Notes under the pieces: model-generated
The model's database searches: none
What the model was told of the DNA's origin: nothing
The model's input: only the letters and a program-made list of their open reading frames with translations
Part shown: positions 25,739 through 34,991 of the stretch, in pieces
How the letters are laid out: every line of letters begins with the position of its first letter
Position numbering within the stretch: position 1 is the first letter of the stretch
Assembly (NCBI GenBank): GCA_910583855.1
Contig: CAJTYL010000007.1
Coordinates: forward strand, 51,002 to 115,001
DNA from: an uncultured Christensenella sp.
GTDB lineage: Bacteria; Bacillota; Clostridia; Christensenellales; Borkfalkiaceae
Direction: 5' to 3'
Length of the DNA: 64,000 bases
Made by a program: the position numbers and the translations under genes

Positions 25739-25767
25739 TTGAAATTTTTCCGCACGGATGATATAAT
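25739..25767 (+). promoter_or_regulatory. Promoter of the cysteine desulfidase gene
   Basis: TTGAAA (25739-25744), 17 nt, TATAAT (25762-25767), then AAGGG 8 nt before the ATG at 25791. Confidence 0.88.
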
Positions 25768-25790
25768 ATAAAAAAGCAAGGGCGCATACA

Positions 25791-27077
25791 ATGGATAAAT
25801 GTCTGTACGACGGATACGTAAAAATTTTAGAGGAAGAGCTTCTTCCCGCTATGGGCTGTACTGAGCCTATTTCGGTTGCTTACGCAGCGGCGCTGTCGCG
25901 CGATACTTTGGGCGCGTTGCCCGAAAAGGTTGAAATAACCGTCAGCGGCAATATTCTCAAAAACGTTAAAAGCGTGGTCGTCCCCAATACGGGCGGAATG
26001 AAAGGCGTCAATTCTGCGGCGGCGGCGGGGATAATCGCCGGAGTCGCGGAGAAAAAGCTTGAGGTTATTTCCTCGGTTACCGAAAAAGACAAGGCAAACA
26101 TCGTTGCCTATCTTGATAACGCGGAGTTCACGGTCGAGCAGTCGCATTCGGACTGCGTGTTCGATATAAGCGTACGTGTGACGAAGGGTAATGATAGCGC
26201 ACTCGTAAGAATTGCGGGTCACCACACCAACGTCGTGCTTATAGAGAAGAACGGAAAAGATATATTGAACGTTAATTTCGACGGGGAAGAGACGGCTTGT
26301 TGCGCGGACAGGAAGCTACTTTCCGTGGATAAAATTTTAGAGTTTGCCGACTGCGTAAATATAGCGGACGTGGAGGGCGTTATCAAACGCCAGATTGCTT
26401 ATAACATGGCAATAGCAGAAGAGGGACTTAAAAACGATTACGGCGCGAAGGTCGGCAAGGTGCTTTTGAAGTCGTTCGGCGAAGGCGTACACAACCTCGC
26501 CAAGGCAACTGCGGCAGCGGGTTCGGACGCAAGAATGAACGGTTGCAGTCTTCCCGTCGTTATCGTTTCGGGTAGCGGCAATCAGGGAATGACGGCTTCC
26601 CTGCCCGTAATAGTCTACGCGCGCCGTCTCGGCGTCGGCGAAGAAAAGCTTATCCGCGCGCTCATCGTGTCCGATTTGATAACAGTTCACCTCAAAACGG
26701 GTATAGGCAGACTTTCCGCATACTGCGGCGCGGTCAGCGCGGGCTGCGGAGCGGGCGCGGGCGTGTGTTATCTGTACGGCGGAGGTTACGGGGAAGTGTC
26801 GCGCACGGTGGTAAACGCGCTTGCGATAAATTCGGGCGTCATCTGCGACGGGGCGAAATCGAGCTGCGCGGGCAAGATAGCTTCCGCAGTGGAGGCAGGG
26901 CTTTTAGGCTTTGAAATGAGCCGCAACGGAAGCGGATTTGCGGGCGGAGACGGCATATTGGAGGACGGCGTGGAAAGCACCATTGACAACGTGGGCGACA
27001 TAGCTCGCGTCGGTATGCGTGAAACGGACGAAGAGATTATAAGATTAATGATTAAAAACGCTAAAAAAACGCGTTGA
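25791..27077 (+). CDS. L-cysteine desulfidase family protein (UPF0597, CyuA/YhaM type)
   Basis: A 428-residue cytoplasmic protein of the serine dehydratase alpha-like/UPF0597 family, members of which degrade L-cysteine to pyruvate, ammonia and sulfide using a [4Fe-4S] cluster. Motifs: ELLPAMGCTEPISVAYAAA (Cys about 23), VPNTGGMKGVNSAAAAG, SGSGNQGMTASLPV, AYCGAVSAGCGAGAGVCYL, VICDGAKSSCAGKI. The conserved cysteines fit the cluster ligands. It may supply or control cysteine pools alongside the cluster-assembly genes elsewhere in the window. It is monocistronic. Confidence 0.9.
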   Translation: MDKCLYDGYVKILEEELLPAMGCTEPISVAYAAALSRDTLGALPEKVEITVSGNILKNVKSVVVPNTGGMKGVNSAAAAGIIAGVAEKKLEVISSVTEKDKANIVAYLDNAEFTVEQSHSDCVFDISVRVTKGNDSALVRIAGHHTNVVLIEKNGKDILNVNFDGEETACCADRKLLSVDKILEFADCVNIADVEGVIKRQIAYNMAIAEEGLKNDYGAKVGKVLLKSFGEGVHNLAKATAAAGSDARMNGCSLPVVIVSGSGNQGMTASLPVIVYARRLGVGEEKLIRALIVSDLITVHLKTGIGRLSAYCGAVSAGCGAGAGVCYLYGGGYGEVSRTVVNALAINSGVICDGAKSSCAGKIASAVEAGLLGFEMSRNGSGFAGGDGILEDGVESTIDNVGDIARVGMRETDEEIIRLMIKNAKKTR

Positions 27078-27103
27078 TTTTTTACCGCGAATAATATAAA
27101 ATA

Positions 27104-27132
27104 TTGACTAACCTTTAGGCAATCTGTTAAAG
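27104..27132 (+). promoter_or_regulatory. Probable promoter of the M60 peptidase gene
   Basis: TTGACT (27104-27109), 17 nt, then a poor -10 (TTAAAG, 27127-27132). The -35 is good but the -10 is weak, suggesting an activator or low basal expression. Confidence 0.5.
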
Positions 27133-27170
27133 TGAAAGCGTAACGATAACGATTTTTTAAGGAGAAACCT

Positions 27171-30100
27171 TTGAACTGTTCAAGTAAAACTTTAAAACGC
27201 AAAAAATTGAGCAAATTATTCAAACCCGCCGCCTGTCTTTCAATGGCGGCAACCCTTCTGTTGGGCGTTTTTTGTACGGCGTGCAGCGCGAACGGCGGCG
27301 AGCAAGGCGGAGGCGACGTTCACGAAGAGCCCGCCCCTTCCGTAGCCGAACTCGTGCTTCCGGAGGCGGAAAAGTATGCTCTCCAAAAATATAGCTATGA
27401 AGAATTGTCCGACGTACAAACTACGGTGCGCGCGGACTCTCTTCGCGTAACCAAGCGCGGGCTTGCCCGCTCTCCCGTAACGGAGATGAGCGGTAAGTTC
27501 TCTTTAGTTTACGATACCGACAATAATTCAATAGAAGCAAGGTACGACGAGTTGACCGCAACCACCGACGACTTAAAAACCGCAACTATAGAGTTTACGG
27601 ATTACGGTACTTTGGGTTTCGACCCCGACCATCCGAGAAAAGCGGTAGGCGGCGCGAATGCGTTTACGAACGGCACGATGAGCGGCGCGGCTGTGGAATC
27701 GACTAATGCAAACTTCTATAAATATATGTATATGACGCAGGGGCAGCACCTTGCAATGGACGCGGCAAAGCTATCCAAAGCCACCGCCGATGACCCCGTC
27801 GCGTCGGAAGAATTCAAATCATGGCTCAAAAAGCATCCCGCCGCCGACGGACAGTACGGCAAGGTCTTGGGCGAAAACAACGCGGTTGAAAAGGAAATAA
27901 TCCTCGACCCCATTTACCGTTCTCCTCACGTTTCGGGGCTGTATTTACCCGCTGGAGAGGCGGTAACGGTAAAGATAGAAGGGCTTAAAGCGGGAGAAAA
28001 GCTGTCAATGTCGACGGGCTACCAAAACTCTTTGGCTTGGCGCGGCGGCGTAAACGGTACGGCTTTCAACAGCATTACGGGCGGCACGGTTACCCACAAC
28101 TCGGTTGACGCTTACTTCTATAAGGCGGACGTCCTCGTCGCCAACAACCAAATGGACGGCGGCAACGTAACCAGTCAAAGCCAGTGGGCAAGGCAACACA
28201 ACCGCGCCCCTTGGGTAATTTGCACGTTCACTTTCGATAAAAACGCCACCTACGTCATAGGTTCCTCTTTCGGCGGGCTTCTGCATATAGAAATGAACAA
28301 CTGTTATTCCCGCGCAAAGGTAACGGTTACTGGCGCGGTGGAAACCCCGCACTATATTCTCGGCGTAACCACACCCAATGATTGGGACGAATATTACCGC
28401 AACTCCCCCGGCGTTATAGGCGTCATCGATACTGAAAACGGTCAGCTCATAGGCCCCGTCGGCGAAATGGATTCAAGTTGGACTATGCGCCGTATAAAGA
28501 AGGAAGAGATAGATAAGCTCACAATGCTTTGGCACTCATTCCTGTCGGTAAACGAGTCGTTCACTGGCGGCACGTACAACAGATTCAATAAAGTTATGTT
28601 CGACGAACACGTCCCCGCGGGCGCAGCCGTCGCACTGGGCAATTATTCGTTCGCTCATCCCGTAAGTATGTTTACGCAGTGTACCGACTATCAGTTCCTG
28701 TTAAACTCGGGTACTTGGGGACCTCTGCACGAAATCGGGCACAGCCACGCCGCCGCATACGGCACCGGTTGGGGCTTCTGTAGCGGACAGGAGGGCGAGG
28801 TAAGAAACAACGCCTTAACTTTACTTTCTTACATACAGTTCCTGGACGTCGGCACTCACGTCAGGAACGGCGGCGGTGCGGAACACGGTATGTACGCCGA
28901 CCCATACAAAGTTCTTGCGGAAACGCTTAACTTAAAAGGCAAAGTAACCGACCACGCCAATTTCAGCCAGTTGGGCTATTTCCCCAGTCTCGGAATGTAC
29001 GCAAACATAATGCATTCTTTCGGTGCGGATAAATATTACGAGCTTCTGTACTCTTACAGCATAAATGCCGCGTATTGCTCTAATAAGCGCGCGGACTTCG
29101 CTTACAGGTGCTCCACCGTCTACAAATATAACTTCTTGCATTATTTTAACGACTTCTACGGCGGCAATATCACCGACAATATGTTTACCGAAGAACAGCT
29201 TGCCGAAATGAAAGCTCTTCCTGATTACGACGTAGTCGCCAACAAGTATGCTGGCGGGATTGACGGAGTCAAGACGGCGGGCGACTATAAGGTGGCTTTC
29301 GGAGAAGATATAACTTTCGACTTAAAGAATACTACGGCAACCACGCACGAGGGCGGTTTTGAAATCGTCAAAGTCGGTCAGCCCGAACACGGCAAAATTG
29401 CTGGGGTAGGCGACGGTAAGTACGTTTATTCTTTCGACAGAGCTTATACAGGTACTACCGATAGCTTCACCTTTGACGTGCAGCTTCCGAACGGCGTTAA
29501 GCACAGGCTTCAAATCTATTTGAGAATATCCTATAACGGCACGAAAATCGCCTCGTATAACGACGTTCAGGGCAACAATCTTGCCGAAGTAATAAATTAT
29601 TTAAGCGATAAACAGCCCGACGCCGTAAACGGTAGCTCAAATTCCTACATAGCTACTTATCAGAGCGCTAAGGGTAAAAAGGACGTCCGCGTTCAGGAAT
29701 TTTACTGGAAGGCTCCCAAGTCAGGTCTGATATCGCTGTCCTGTAAGATGGACGACTGGGGCAAAGTATATTTCGGCGACGCTTTCGACAGCCTTGAAGA
29801 ACTTATAACGGTAACCAACTACATAAACTCGTTTAAAGATTACGGCGCGATCCGCACCGTCGAGGAGGGCAAATATTACGCCGTACGGGTATTAAACGTA
29901 AATGCGGGCGGCGGCGGTTCTGCCGTGCTGGGTATAAAGTATGAGGACGAGGAAAATTATGCAAATTCTATTCCGTCCGAACAAGTTTTCCACCCTGATT
30001 TCCCTCTCGGTCAGGAGGTTGAATCGTTTGTGTTCGAGCCGAAATTTATGGTCTCGCAAAAAGACAAAATAAAGCTCACCATGGTCGGCACGGACAAGAG

Positions 30101-31874
30101 CGAATGGAAGGTTATTAAAGCTCCTACGGAAATTCACGGCGGTGTTAACTACGACGAAGCGACGGGAACGGAAAGCGCGGGTTTCGGACACTACGAAAAG
30201 AGCGTTCAGTACGTTCTTCCGCCCGAAGCGTATGACGAAAACGGCAATGAAATTGCGGGTTGGACGGGCGAAAGAATAGAGGTAACCAACTACCACGATA
30301 TGTGGGACTACCTCATCGACGACCAAACGGGAACGTTTATGCACACCCGTTATCAGGGCAAACCTGCACCCGCAAAGATTACGCCCGAAAACCCTCACGA
30401 GTTTATTATAGACACCAAAAAATCTCAACAGTTTAACTATATCTCCGTTACCACGAGAAATAACGCTAACTCCTATATCACAGACTACGCGATGTATATA
30501 TCCGAAAGTCCTGAAGGCGATTGGAAAAAGGTTGCGGAGGGCAACAGAGACGACTATAAAGGTCAAACGATTTTAAAGAAATTCAACGAAACTTCCGGCA
30601 GATATGTAAAGATAGTCGTAAAAGGCACGTCCGGCAAAAACTTTTCCGTTCTTGCTGAAATTGATGCGGGCATACAGTCAAGCGTGCAGAAAATCGTTTC
30701 CCCCGCCAACAAAAACTTTTTCAGGACTTCGGGCTGGAAAGATTCTTCCAATATTCCGTCCGAGCCTAACGGATACCTTATCTGCAAGGACGCGGGCGAA
30801 AAACTAATCATAAAGTTTAAAGGGGAGGGCATATCCCTTTACGCCGCAACGGGCGCAGGCTTCGGCACGGCGGACTTCTATCTGGACGGCGTAAAGGTCG
30901 GCACGTACGACTTCGATAACGACGATGCTTCAAGACGGTTGGTATTCAATAAGGAAGACTTAGCCGATAGCGAACACGTTCTGGAGGTCGTCTCCGCCAC
31001 CGACGGCAAAATTATGCTCAGCGTCATAGGCATTCCGTACAAGGCAACGGTTTTGGATCGCACTTTAAAGGAAGTCGATATAAAGGACGACTTGCTGTTC
31101 GCAACCAACGGCTTTACGGTAACCGAGGACGGGCGGTACGTCGAGGCAAACAAGAAGAACGAAAAGGTGTTGGTCAAGTTCAAGGGCGACGAAATCGCGC
31201 TGTACGCAGCCACAGGCGAGGGTTACGGTTCTGCGGACGTGTATTTGGACGGTAAAAAAGTTGCGTCCGTCAACTTAGACAGCGCCGATGCTGAGGACCG
31301 CAAAACCATACTCTTTAAACAAAATTTAAGCGATAGAGAGCATTTAATTGAAATAGTTACTACGTCGGCAGGTAAAGTTATGATAGGAAATATAGCAATT
31401 CCACACGCGGCAAGCTTAATAAATGCAGCGAATATCTATAAGGAAAGAGCTTTGGCAATCTCGCTTATAGTTTTCATATCGCTGTTTGTATTGGTAACGG
31501 CAACGCTGTTGGTACTCGTATTCGTGCCTAAAATCAGAAAGGTTGCTTTTGGCAACCGCTTCATAAAGAAACTTGACGAAAGACAGCCCCGTTCCCAAAA
31601 ACCAAAGTCGGAAAAGTCCGTGGCAAAAGAGGAGGAAACCGTAGCGCCCACCGCGGCAAAGCCCGCTCCCGCTAAGGCGACGACTGCGCCTGCGAAATCA
31701 ACGCCTGCGGCAAAACCCGCAACGGTATCGGCAAAGCCTGCAACCCCCGCGGCAAAGCCCGCGCCCGCTAAGCCTACGGCTGCGCCTGCGAAAGCAACGC
31801 CTGCGGCAAAATCCGCATCGGCTAAGGTTAAACCCGCGGCAAAGCCGGACGATAAAAACAAACCTAAAAAGTAA
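27171..31874 (+). CDS. Giant surface M60-family metallopeptidase with transmembrane anchor
   Basis: 1567 residues, exported by an N-terminal hydrophobic segment ending LLGVFCTAC, which also resembles a lipobox. After about 350 residues comes an M60 (enhancin/mucinase-like) peptidase with zinc motif HEIGH (His520, Glu521, His524), followed by GWGFCSGQEGEVRNN, which supplies a candidate third ligand. Ig/cadherin-like stretches and a discoidin-like region (about 1080-1170) follow, then two related GxGFGTADFYLDG modules (about 1220 and 1350). Near the C-terminus is one membrane helix (about 1425-1447), with a cytoplasmic tail of Ala-Pro-Lys repeats. The TTG start follows AAGGAG by 6 nt. Likely target: host mucin-type glycoproteins (family-based). 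Confidence 0.88.
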   Translation: MNCSSKTLKRKKLSKLFKPAACLSMAATLLLGVFCTACSANGGEQGGGDVHEEPAPSVAELVLPEAEKYALQKYSYEELSDVQTTVRADSLRVTKRGLARSPVTEMSGKFSLVYDTDNNSIEARYDELTATTDDLKTATIEFTDYGTLGFDPDHPRKAVGGANAFTNGTMSGAAVESTNANFYKYMYMTQGQHLAMDAAKLSKATADDPVASEEFKSWLKKHPAADGQYGKVLGENNAVEKEIILDPIYRSPHVSGLYLPAGEAVTVKIEGLKAGEKLSMSTGYQNSLAWRGGVNGTAFNSITGGTVTHNSVDAYFYKADVLVANNQMDGGNVTSQSQWARQHNRAPWVICTFTFDKNATYVIGSSFGGLLHIEMNNCYSRAKVTVTGAVETPHYILGVTTPNDWDEYYRNSPGVIGVIDTENGQLIGPVGEMDSSWTMRRIKKEEIDKLTMLWHSFLSVNESFTGGTYNRFNKVMFDEHVPAGAAVALGNYSFAHPVSMFTQCTDYQFLLNSGTWGPLHEIGHSHAAAYGTGWGFCSGQEGEVRNNALTLLSYIQFLDVGTHVRNGGGAEHGMYADPYKVLAETLNLKGKVTDHANFSQLGYFPSLGMYANIMHSFGADKYYELLYSYSINAAYCSNKRADFAYRCSTVYKYNFLHYFNDFYGGNITDNMFTEEQLAEMKALPDYDVVANKYAGGIDGVKTAGDYKVAFGEDITFDLKNTTATTHEGGFEIVKVGQPEHGKIAGVGDGKYVYSFDRAYTGTTDSFTFDVQLPNGVKHRLQIYLRISYNGTKIASYNDVQGNNLAEVINYLSDKQPDAVNGSSNSYIATYQSAKGKKDVRVQEFYWKAPKSGLISLSCKMDDWGKVYFGDAFDSLEELITVTNYINSFKDYGAIRTVEEGKYYAVRVLNVNAGGGGSAVLGIKYEDEENYANSIPSEQVFHPDFPLGQEVESFVFEPKFMVSQKDKIKLTMVGTDKSEWKVIKAPTEIHGGVNYDEATGTESAGFGHYEKSVQYVLPPEAYDENGNEIAGWTGERIEVTNYHDMWDYLIDDQTGTFMHTRYQGKPAPAKITPENPHEFIIDTKKSQQFNYISVTTRNNANSYITDYAMYISESPEGDWKKVAEGNRDDYKGQTILKKFNETSGRYVKIVVKGTSGKNFSVLAEIDAGIQSSVQKIVSPANKNFFRTSGWKDSSNIPSEPNGYLICKDAGEKLIIKFKGEGISLYAATGAGFGTADFYLDGVKVGTYDFDNDDASRRLVFNKEDLADSEHVLEVVSATDGKIMLSVIGIPYKATVLDRTLKEVDIKDDLLFATNGFTVTEDGRYVEANKKNEKVLVKFKGDEIALYAATGEGYGSADVYLDGKKVASVNLDSADAEDRKTILFKQNLSDREHLIEIVTTSAGKVMIGNIAIPHAASLINAANIYKERALAISLIVFISLFVLVTATLLVLVFVPKIRKVAFGNRFIKKLDERQPRSQKPKSEKSVAKEEETVAPTAAKPAPAKATTAPAKSTPAAKPATVSAKPATPAAKPAPAKPTAAPAKATPAAKSASAKVKPAAKPDDKNKPKK

Positions 31875-31888
31875 CGCTTTTAAATCGT

Positions 31889-31920
31889 AATAAACCTGCG
31901 GCATCGTCGCAGGTTTATTG
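31889..31920 (+). terminator. Rho-independent terminator after the M60 gene
   Basis: A perfect 12-bp stem (31889-31900 with 31908-31919). Its 3' arm overlaps the -35 box of the next promoter. Confidence 0.82.
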
Positions 31921-31946
31921 ACTTTATCGTTCGGTTTTGATAAAAT
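31918..31946 (+). promoter_or_regulatory. Promoter of the MBL hydrolase gene
   Basis: TTGACT (31918-31923), 17 nt, TAAAAT (31941-31946), sharing bases with the preceding terminator. Confidence 0.82.
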
Positions 31947-31964
31947 CTCAGGCAAGGAGAAGTT

Positions 31965-32798
31965 ATGAAAATTAAATTTTTGGGTACGGCAGCGGCGGAG
32001 GGAGTCCCCGCAATAGGTTGCGGTTGCAGAGTATGCAAGCTATCGCGTGCGCTCGGCGGCAGGAATATGCGTTCCCGCTCACAGGCGCTTATTAACGGCG
32101 AACTTTTGATAGAGTTCAACCCGGATACGCTATGGCACTCGCACGCGTACGGGTTTGATTTAAGCGAGATGGACCATTGCCTTATCACGCATAGCCACCC
32201 CGACCATTTATATCCCGACGATATAGACAACTATCGCCGCGACTTTTGCCACGGCAGAGAACGCGCTATGAATTTCTACGCCGCAGAGGACGGTTACGAA
32301 AAGATTAAAGAAGTAAGCTTGCGCCCGTGGATGGGCGGGGCGGTCACGCCGCACCTCGTCGAAGCTGGCAAGCCGTTCACTGTTGCGGACGGCAAGTATG
32401 GCGTTATGCCATTTCCCGCTAGCCATAACGGTGAAACTTCGCCCGTGTTCTATTCCTTAAGTTGCGGTGGGAAGAAAATTCTTTACGCACACGATACCGG
32501 CTACTTTACGGAAGAAGCGTGGAAACTTTTAAAAGAAGAGGGCAGGTTTGATTTAATTTCTCTTGACTGTACCGGCTGTCTTGGGCTTGACGGACATAAA
32601 TATGTCCGTCATATGACGTTACCGATATGCCTTGACGTCATCGGGCGAATGGAAAGCATGGGGCTTATCGACGGAAAAACGGTAAAGGTTTTAAACCACT
32701 TTTCGCACAACGGCGGACAAACCTACGACGAAACGGTAGCAGCCGCGTCGAAGCACGGAGTTATAGTCTCCTACGACGGGCTTGAAATAGAGGTTTAA
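31965..32798 (+). CDS. MBL-fold hydrolase, PhnP-like phosphodiesterase group
   Basis: 277 residues. The N-terminus MKIKFLGTAAAEGVPAIGCGC has the Cys-x-Cys pair of PhnP-like proteins. The metal motif is THSHPDHLYPDD, with later FPASHNGE, LYAHDTGYF and LNHFSHNGG providing further ligands. The family includes phosphoribosyl cyclic phosphodiesterases, but no phn genes are nearby, so the substrate is open. AAGGAGA lies 5 nt before the ATG. It is flanked by its own promoter and terminator. Confidence 0.88.
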   Translation: MKIKFLGTAAAEGVPAIGCGCRVCKLSRALGGRNMRSRSQALINGELLIEFNPDTLWHSHAYGFDLSEMDHCLITHSHPDHLYPDDIDNYRRDFCHGRERAMNFYAAEDGYEKIKEVSLRPWMGGAVTPHLVEAGKPFTVADGKYGVMPFPASHNGETSPVFYSLSCGGKKILYAHDTGYFTEEAWKLLKEEGRFDLISLDCTGCLGLDGHKYVRHMTLPICLDVIGRMESMGLIDGKTVKVLNHFSHNGGQTYDETVAAASKHGVIVSYDGLEIEV

Positions 32799-32805
32799 AT
32801 TAAAA

Positions 32806-32852
32806 TAAAAAGTGCGCAAGCTGACGGCGTTCAGCTTGCGCACTTATTTTTT
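32806..32852. terminator. Terminator after the MBL hydrolase gene
   Basis: A perfect 15-bp stem (32810-32824 with 32831-32845), a 6-nt loop and a T run on the plus strand; A-rich on the other side, so it may also end a minus-strand transcript. Confidence 0.9.
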
Positions 32853-33005
32853 GTAACAAAGTATATTTTCCGCCTGCAAAATTGCAGCTCTTGCATATCC
32901 TTTGTTCCGGACCGATTGCCGGCAAACCTGCGGCATAACCCGCAGACCTTCGCCGAAGTAAACTTTAGCTTGCCTCCCCTCGAATCCCTAAGTTGCCGTC
33001 CAAGG
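32853..33005 (-). ncRNA. Candidate structured RNA of unknown family
   Basis: This 150-nt gene-free stretch is rich in nested complementarity on the minus strand: CTTCGGCGAAG, CTGCGGG...CCGCAG, TTTGCCGGCAA, CTGCAATTTTGCAG, and AACAAAG with CTTTGTT. It lies between a strong terminator (downstream on the minus strand) and a 12-bp hairpin (33007-33043). No protein frame is seen. It does not match the cores of tmRNA, RNase P or common riboswitches as far as I can tell; 6S RNA is possible but unproven. Confidence 0.35.
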
Positions 33006-33006
33006 A

Positions 33007-33043
33007 ATAATCGTCCCGCCGATAAAACCGACGGGACGATTAT
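33007..33043. repeat. Perfect 12-bp hairpin before repeat copy A
   Basis: ATAATCGTCCCG (33007-33018) pairs with its exact complement at 33032-33043. No U tail on either side, so it may be an RNA stem and not a terminator. Confidence 0.75.
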
Positions 33044-33114
33044 GTCAATGATGAATGATAAGTAGCGTACTTAACCGCCGAAAAGGGTAGCAGACAGACA
33101 CAGGGATTGAACCT
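33044..33114. repeat. Dispersed 70-bp repeat, copy A
   Basis: Begins GTCAATGATGAATGATAAG and ends ACAGGGATTGAACCT. Copies B (36359-36429) and C (36945-37010) share the same beginning and end. Each follows directly after a hairpin. Confidence 0.8.
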
Positions 33115-33163
33115 AATTAGCCGCTATTTTGAAACTAAGCAGCGTATAAACACTTTGATTGAG

Positions 33164-33192
33164 TTGACATACGCGCTATGGTGTAGTATTAT
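33164..33192 (+). promoter_or_regulatory. Promoter of the queuosine precursor operon
   Basis: TTGACA (33164-33169), 17 nt, TATTAT (33187-33192). The predicted leader from about 33199 to 33323 is 125 nt long. Confidence 0.85.
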
Positions 33193-33204
33193 ATAGTCAA
33201 TTAA

Positions 33205-33307
33205 ACGGACAGTTCGTTTGCGCCATCCTGTCGTTAAACAAAACCAGGGCATCTGAATAGAAATAGTCTTTTTAGGTGCAGTCGTTTTGTTGCGGCTGCA
33301 TTTTTTT
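33205..33307 (+). promoter_or_regulatory. preQ1-like riboswitch leader with transcription terminator
   Basis: Hairpin GACAG (33208-33212) with CTGTC (33228-33232) has a loop starting TTC and containing GTTTG, which can pair with the following TAAAC or CAAAAC to make an H-type pseudoknot like the preQ1-I aptamer. An A-rich tail follows. A terminator stem (33277-33284 with 33293-33300, T7 to 33307) stands just before the ribosome binding site. The position upstream of preQ1 synthesis genes supports the call; the exact preQ1 class is not certain. Confidence 0.6.
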
Positions 33308-33323
33308 GCGCAAAGGGAGAGAA

Positions 33324-33743
33324 ATGTATTATTTAAAAACTTCGGCTTGTTTTGACAGCGCACACTTTCTTCACGGATATAAGGGCAAGTGCGCAAATAT
33401 CCACGGTCACCACTGGGTTGCGGAAGTAAAGATAAGCGGCGGCAAATTGCAAGTAAGCGGCGAAAAGCGCGGTATGCTTTTGGACTTCGGCGATTTTAAG
33501 AAAGCGGTAAAAGAGCTTGCTGAAGGCTTTGACCATACGCTTATTTACGAAAAAAACACCTTAAAACCTGCAACTGTTGCCGCACTCAAAGAAGAAGGGT
33601 TTTCATTGGTTGAAACGGATTTCAGGCCAACTGCAGAAAACTTTGCCGAGTACATATACGCCGAACTTTGCAAAAAAGGTTTGCCCGTTTTAAGCGTGAA
33701 AGTGTACGAGTCACCCGAAAACTGCGCGGTGTACAGTGAGTGA
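33324..33743 (+). CDS. queD: 6-carboxy-5,6,7,8-tetrahydropterin synthase
   Basis: Converts dihydroneopterin triphosphate to 6-carboxytetrahydropterin, the second step to preQ0. The 139-residue protein has the zinc ligands in CFDSAHFLHG and NIHGHHW, and the typical MLLDFGDFKKAVKEL and DFRPTAENFAEY and VYESPENCAVY. The ATG at 33324 follows AAAGGGAGAG. It is the first gene of a five-gene operon under the preQ1-like leader. Confidence 0.95.
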   Translation: MYYLKTSACFDSAHFLHGYKGKCANIHGHHWVAEVKISGGKLQVSGEKRGMLLDFGDFKKAVKELAEGFDHTLIYEKNTLKPATVAALKEEGFSLVETDFRPTAENFAEYIYAELCKKGLPVLSVKVYESPENCAVYSE

Positions 33744-33744
33744 T

Positions 33745-34410
33745 ATGTACTGTTTTAAAGTTGCCGAAAAGTTTTTAAGCATAAACGGCGAAGGTCCGCG
33801 CGCGGGCGAGCTTGCCGTGTTTTTGCGGTTTTGCGGCTGCAATCTTAATTGCGGTTACTGTGACACGCGCTGGGCAAATACGGCCGACGTAAAATATGAA
33901 CTTACTTCTGCGGAAGAGCTTGTTGAATACGTAAAATCGACGGGGGTAAAAAACGTTACACTGACGGGCGGCGAGCCGCTTTTACAGGCGGATATAGCGT
34001 TTCTTATAGAACTGCTTGGCATATCGGGAGTTGAAGTAGAAATAGAAACCAACGGAAGCGTGCCGTTGAAAAATATTGTTTCAATTTTGCCACGACCCGC
34101 CGTTACCGCTGATTATAAACTTCCTTCCAGCGGAATGGAAAAACATATGCTGACAGAAAACTTTTCTTACCTTACGCTACGGGACGCTGTCAAATTTGTG
34201 GTTGGGGATAAGGGCGATTTAGTTCGTGCGGAAGAAATTATAAACGGGTACGGACTTACGGACAGATGCCGCGTGTATTTCAGCCCGGTGTTCGGAAAAA
34301 TAAAGCCCGAAGAAATAGTAGAGTTTATGAAAGAGCGTAAGCTTAACGGCGTACGCCTGCAATTACAGTTGCATAAAATTATCTGGGAACCCGATTTGCG
34401 CGGGGTATAG
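33745..34410 (+). CDS. queE: 7-carboxy-7-deazaguanine synthase, radical SAM
   Basis: Radical SAM enzyme that contracts 6-carboxytetrahydropterin to 7-carboxy-7-deazaguanine. The cluster motif CGCNLNCGYCDT (C-x3-C-x2-C) follows INGEGPRAGELAVFLRF. LTGGEPLLQ and EIETNGS are the SAM-binding strands. About 221 residues, normal for the family. The start is placed at the ATG one base after the queD stop; a GTG at 33736, overlapping queD, is an alternative. Tight spacing means translational coupling. Confidence 0.94.
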   Translation: MYCFKVAEKFLSINGEGPRAGELAVFLRFCGCNLNCGYCDTRWANTADVKYELTSAEELVEYVKSTGVKNVTLTGGEPLLQADIAFLIELLGISGVEVEIETNGSVPLKNIVSILPRPAVTADYKLPSSGMEKHMLTENFSYLTLRDAVKFVVGDKGDLVRAEEIINGYGLTDRCRVYFSPVFGKIKPEEIVEFMKERKLNGVRLQLQLHKIIWEPDLRGV

Positions 34411-34418
34411 GAGAAAGT

Positions 34419-34991
34419 ATGGATATTAAAGAAATAGAAAAACATATCCGTGGGTTATTGGTCGCCATAGGTGAAGACCCCGACAGGGAAGGTCTGCGCG
34501 AAACGCCCGCCCGCGTGGCGCGAATGTACGAAGAAGCGTTTGAAGGAATTAAATATACCAACACTGAAATTGCGGAAATGTTTGGAAAAACTTTCGAAGT
34601 TCCGTCCGACCCGAATTCTGGCGTAGCAGTGGTAATAAAGGACATAAGCGTGTTCAGTTATTGCGAGCATCATATGGCGCTTATGTACGATATGAAAGTA
34701 GACGTGGCGTACGTACCGCGCGGAAGAGTTTTGGGGCTTAGCAAAATCGCGCGCATTTGCGATATGGCGGCAAAGCGGTTGCAATTGCAGGAACGTTTGG
34801 GACGAGATATTGCCGAGATAATTTCGCTTGCGGCTTTATCGCCCGATGTTGGCGTTAGGATCGAAGGATGCCACAGCTGTATGACTTCGCGCGGGATAAA
34901 AAACGTATCGTCTAAAACGGTTACAAAAAATTACTTTGGCGCATTCAAAGACGACGTTTCCCTGCAAAATCTTTTGGGAGACAGAGTATGA
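34419..34991 (+). CDS. folE: GTP cyclohydrolase I
   Basis: Makes dihydroneopterin triphosphate from GTP, the first step shared by folate and queuosine synthesis. The 190-residue protein has zinc ligands in FSYCEHH and EGCHSCM, plus YVPRGRVLGLSKIARI and QERLGRDIAE. TAGGAG lies 6 nt before the ATG. Its place inside the que operon means it mainly serves preQ0 here. It overlaps queC by 4 nt (ATGA). Confidence 0.95.
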   Translation: MDIKEIEKHIRGLLVAIGEDPDREGLRETPARVARMYEEAFEGIKYTNTEIAEMFGKTFEVPSDPNSGVAVVIKDISVFSYCEHHMALMYDMKVDVAYVPRGRVLGLSKIARICDMAAKRLQLQERLGRDIAEIISLAALSPDVGVRIEGCHSCMTSRGIKNVSSKTVTKNYFGAFKDDVSLQNLLGDRV

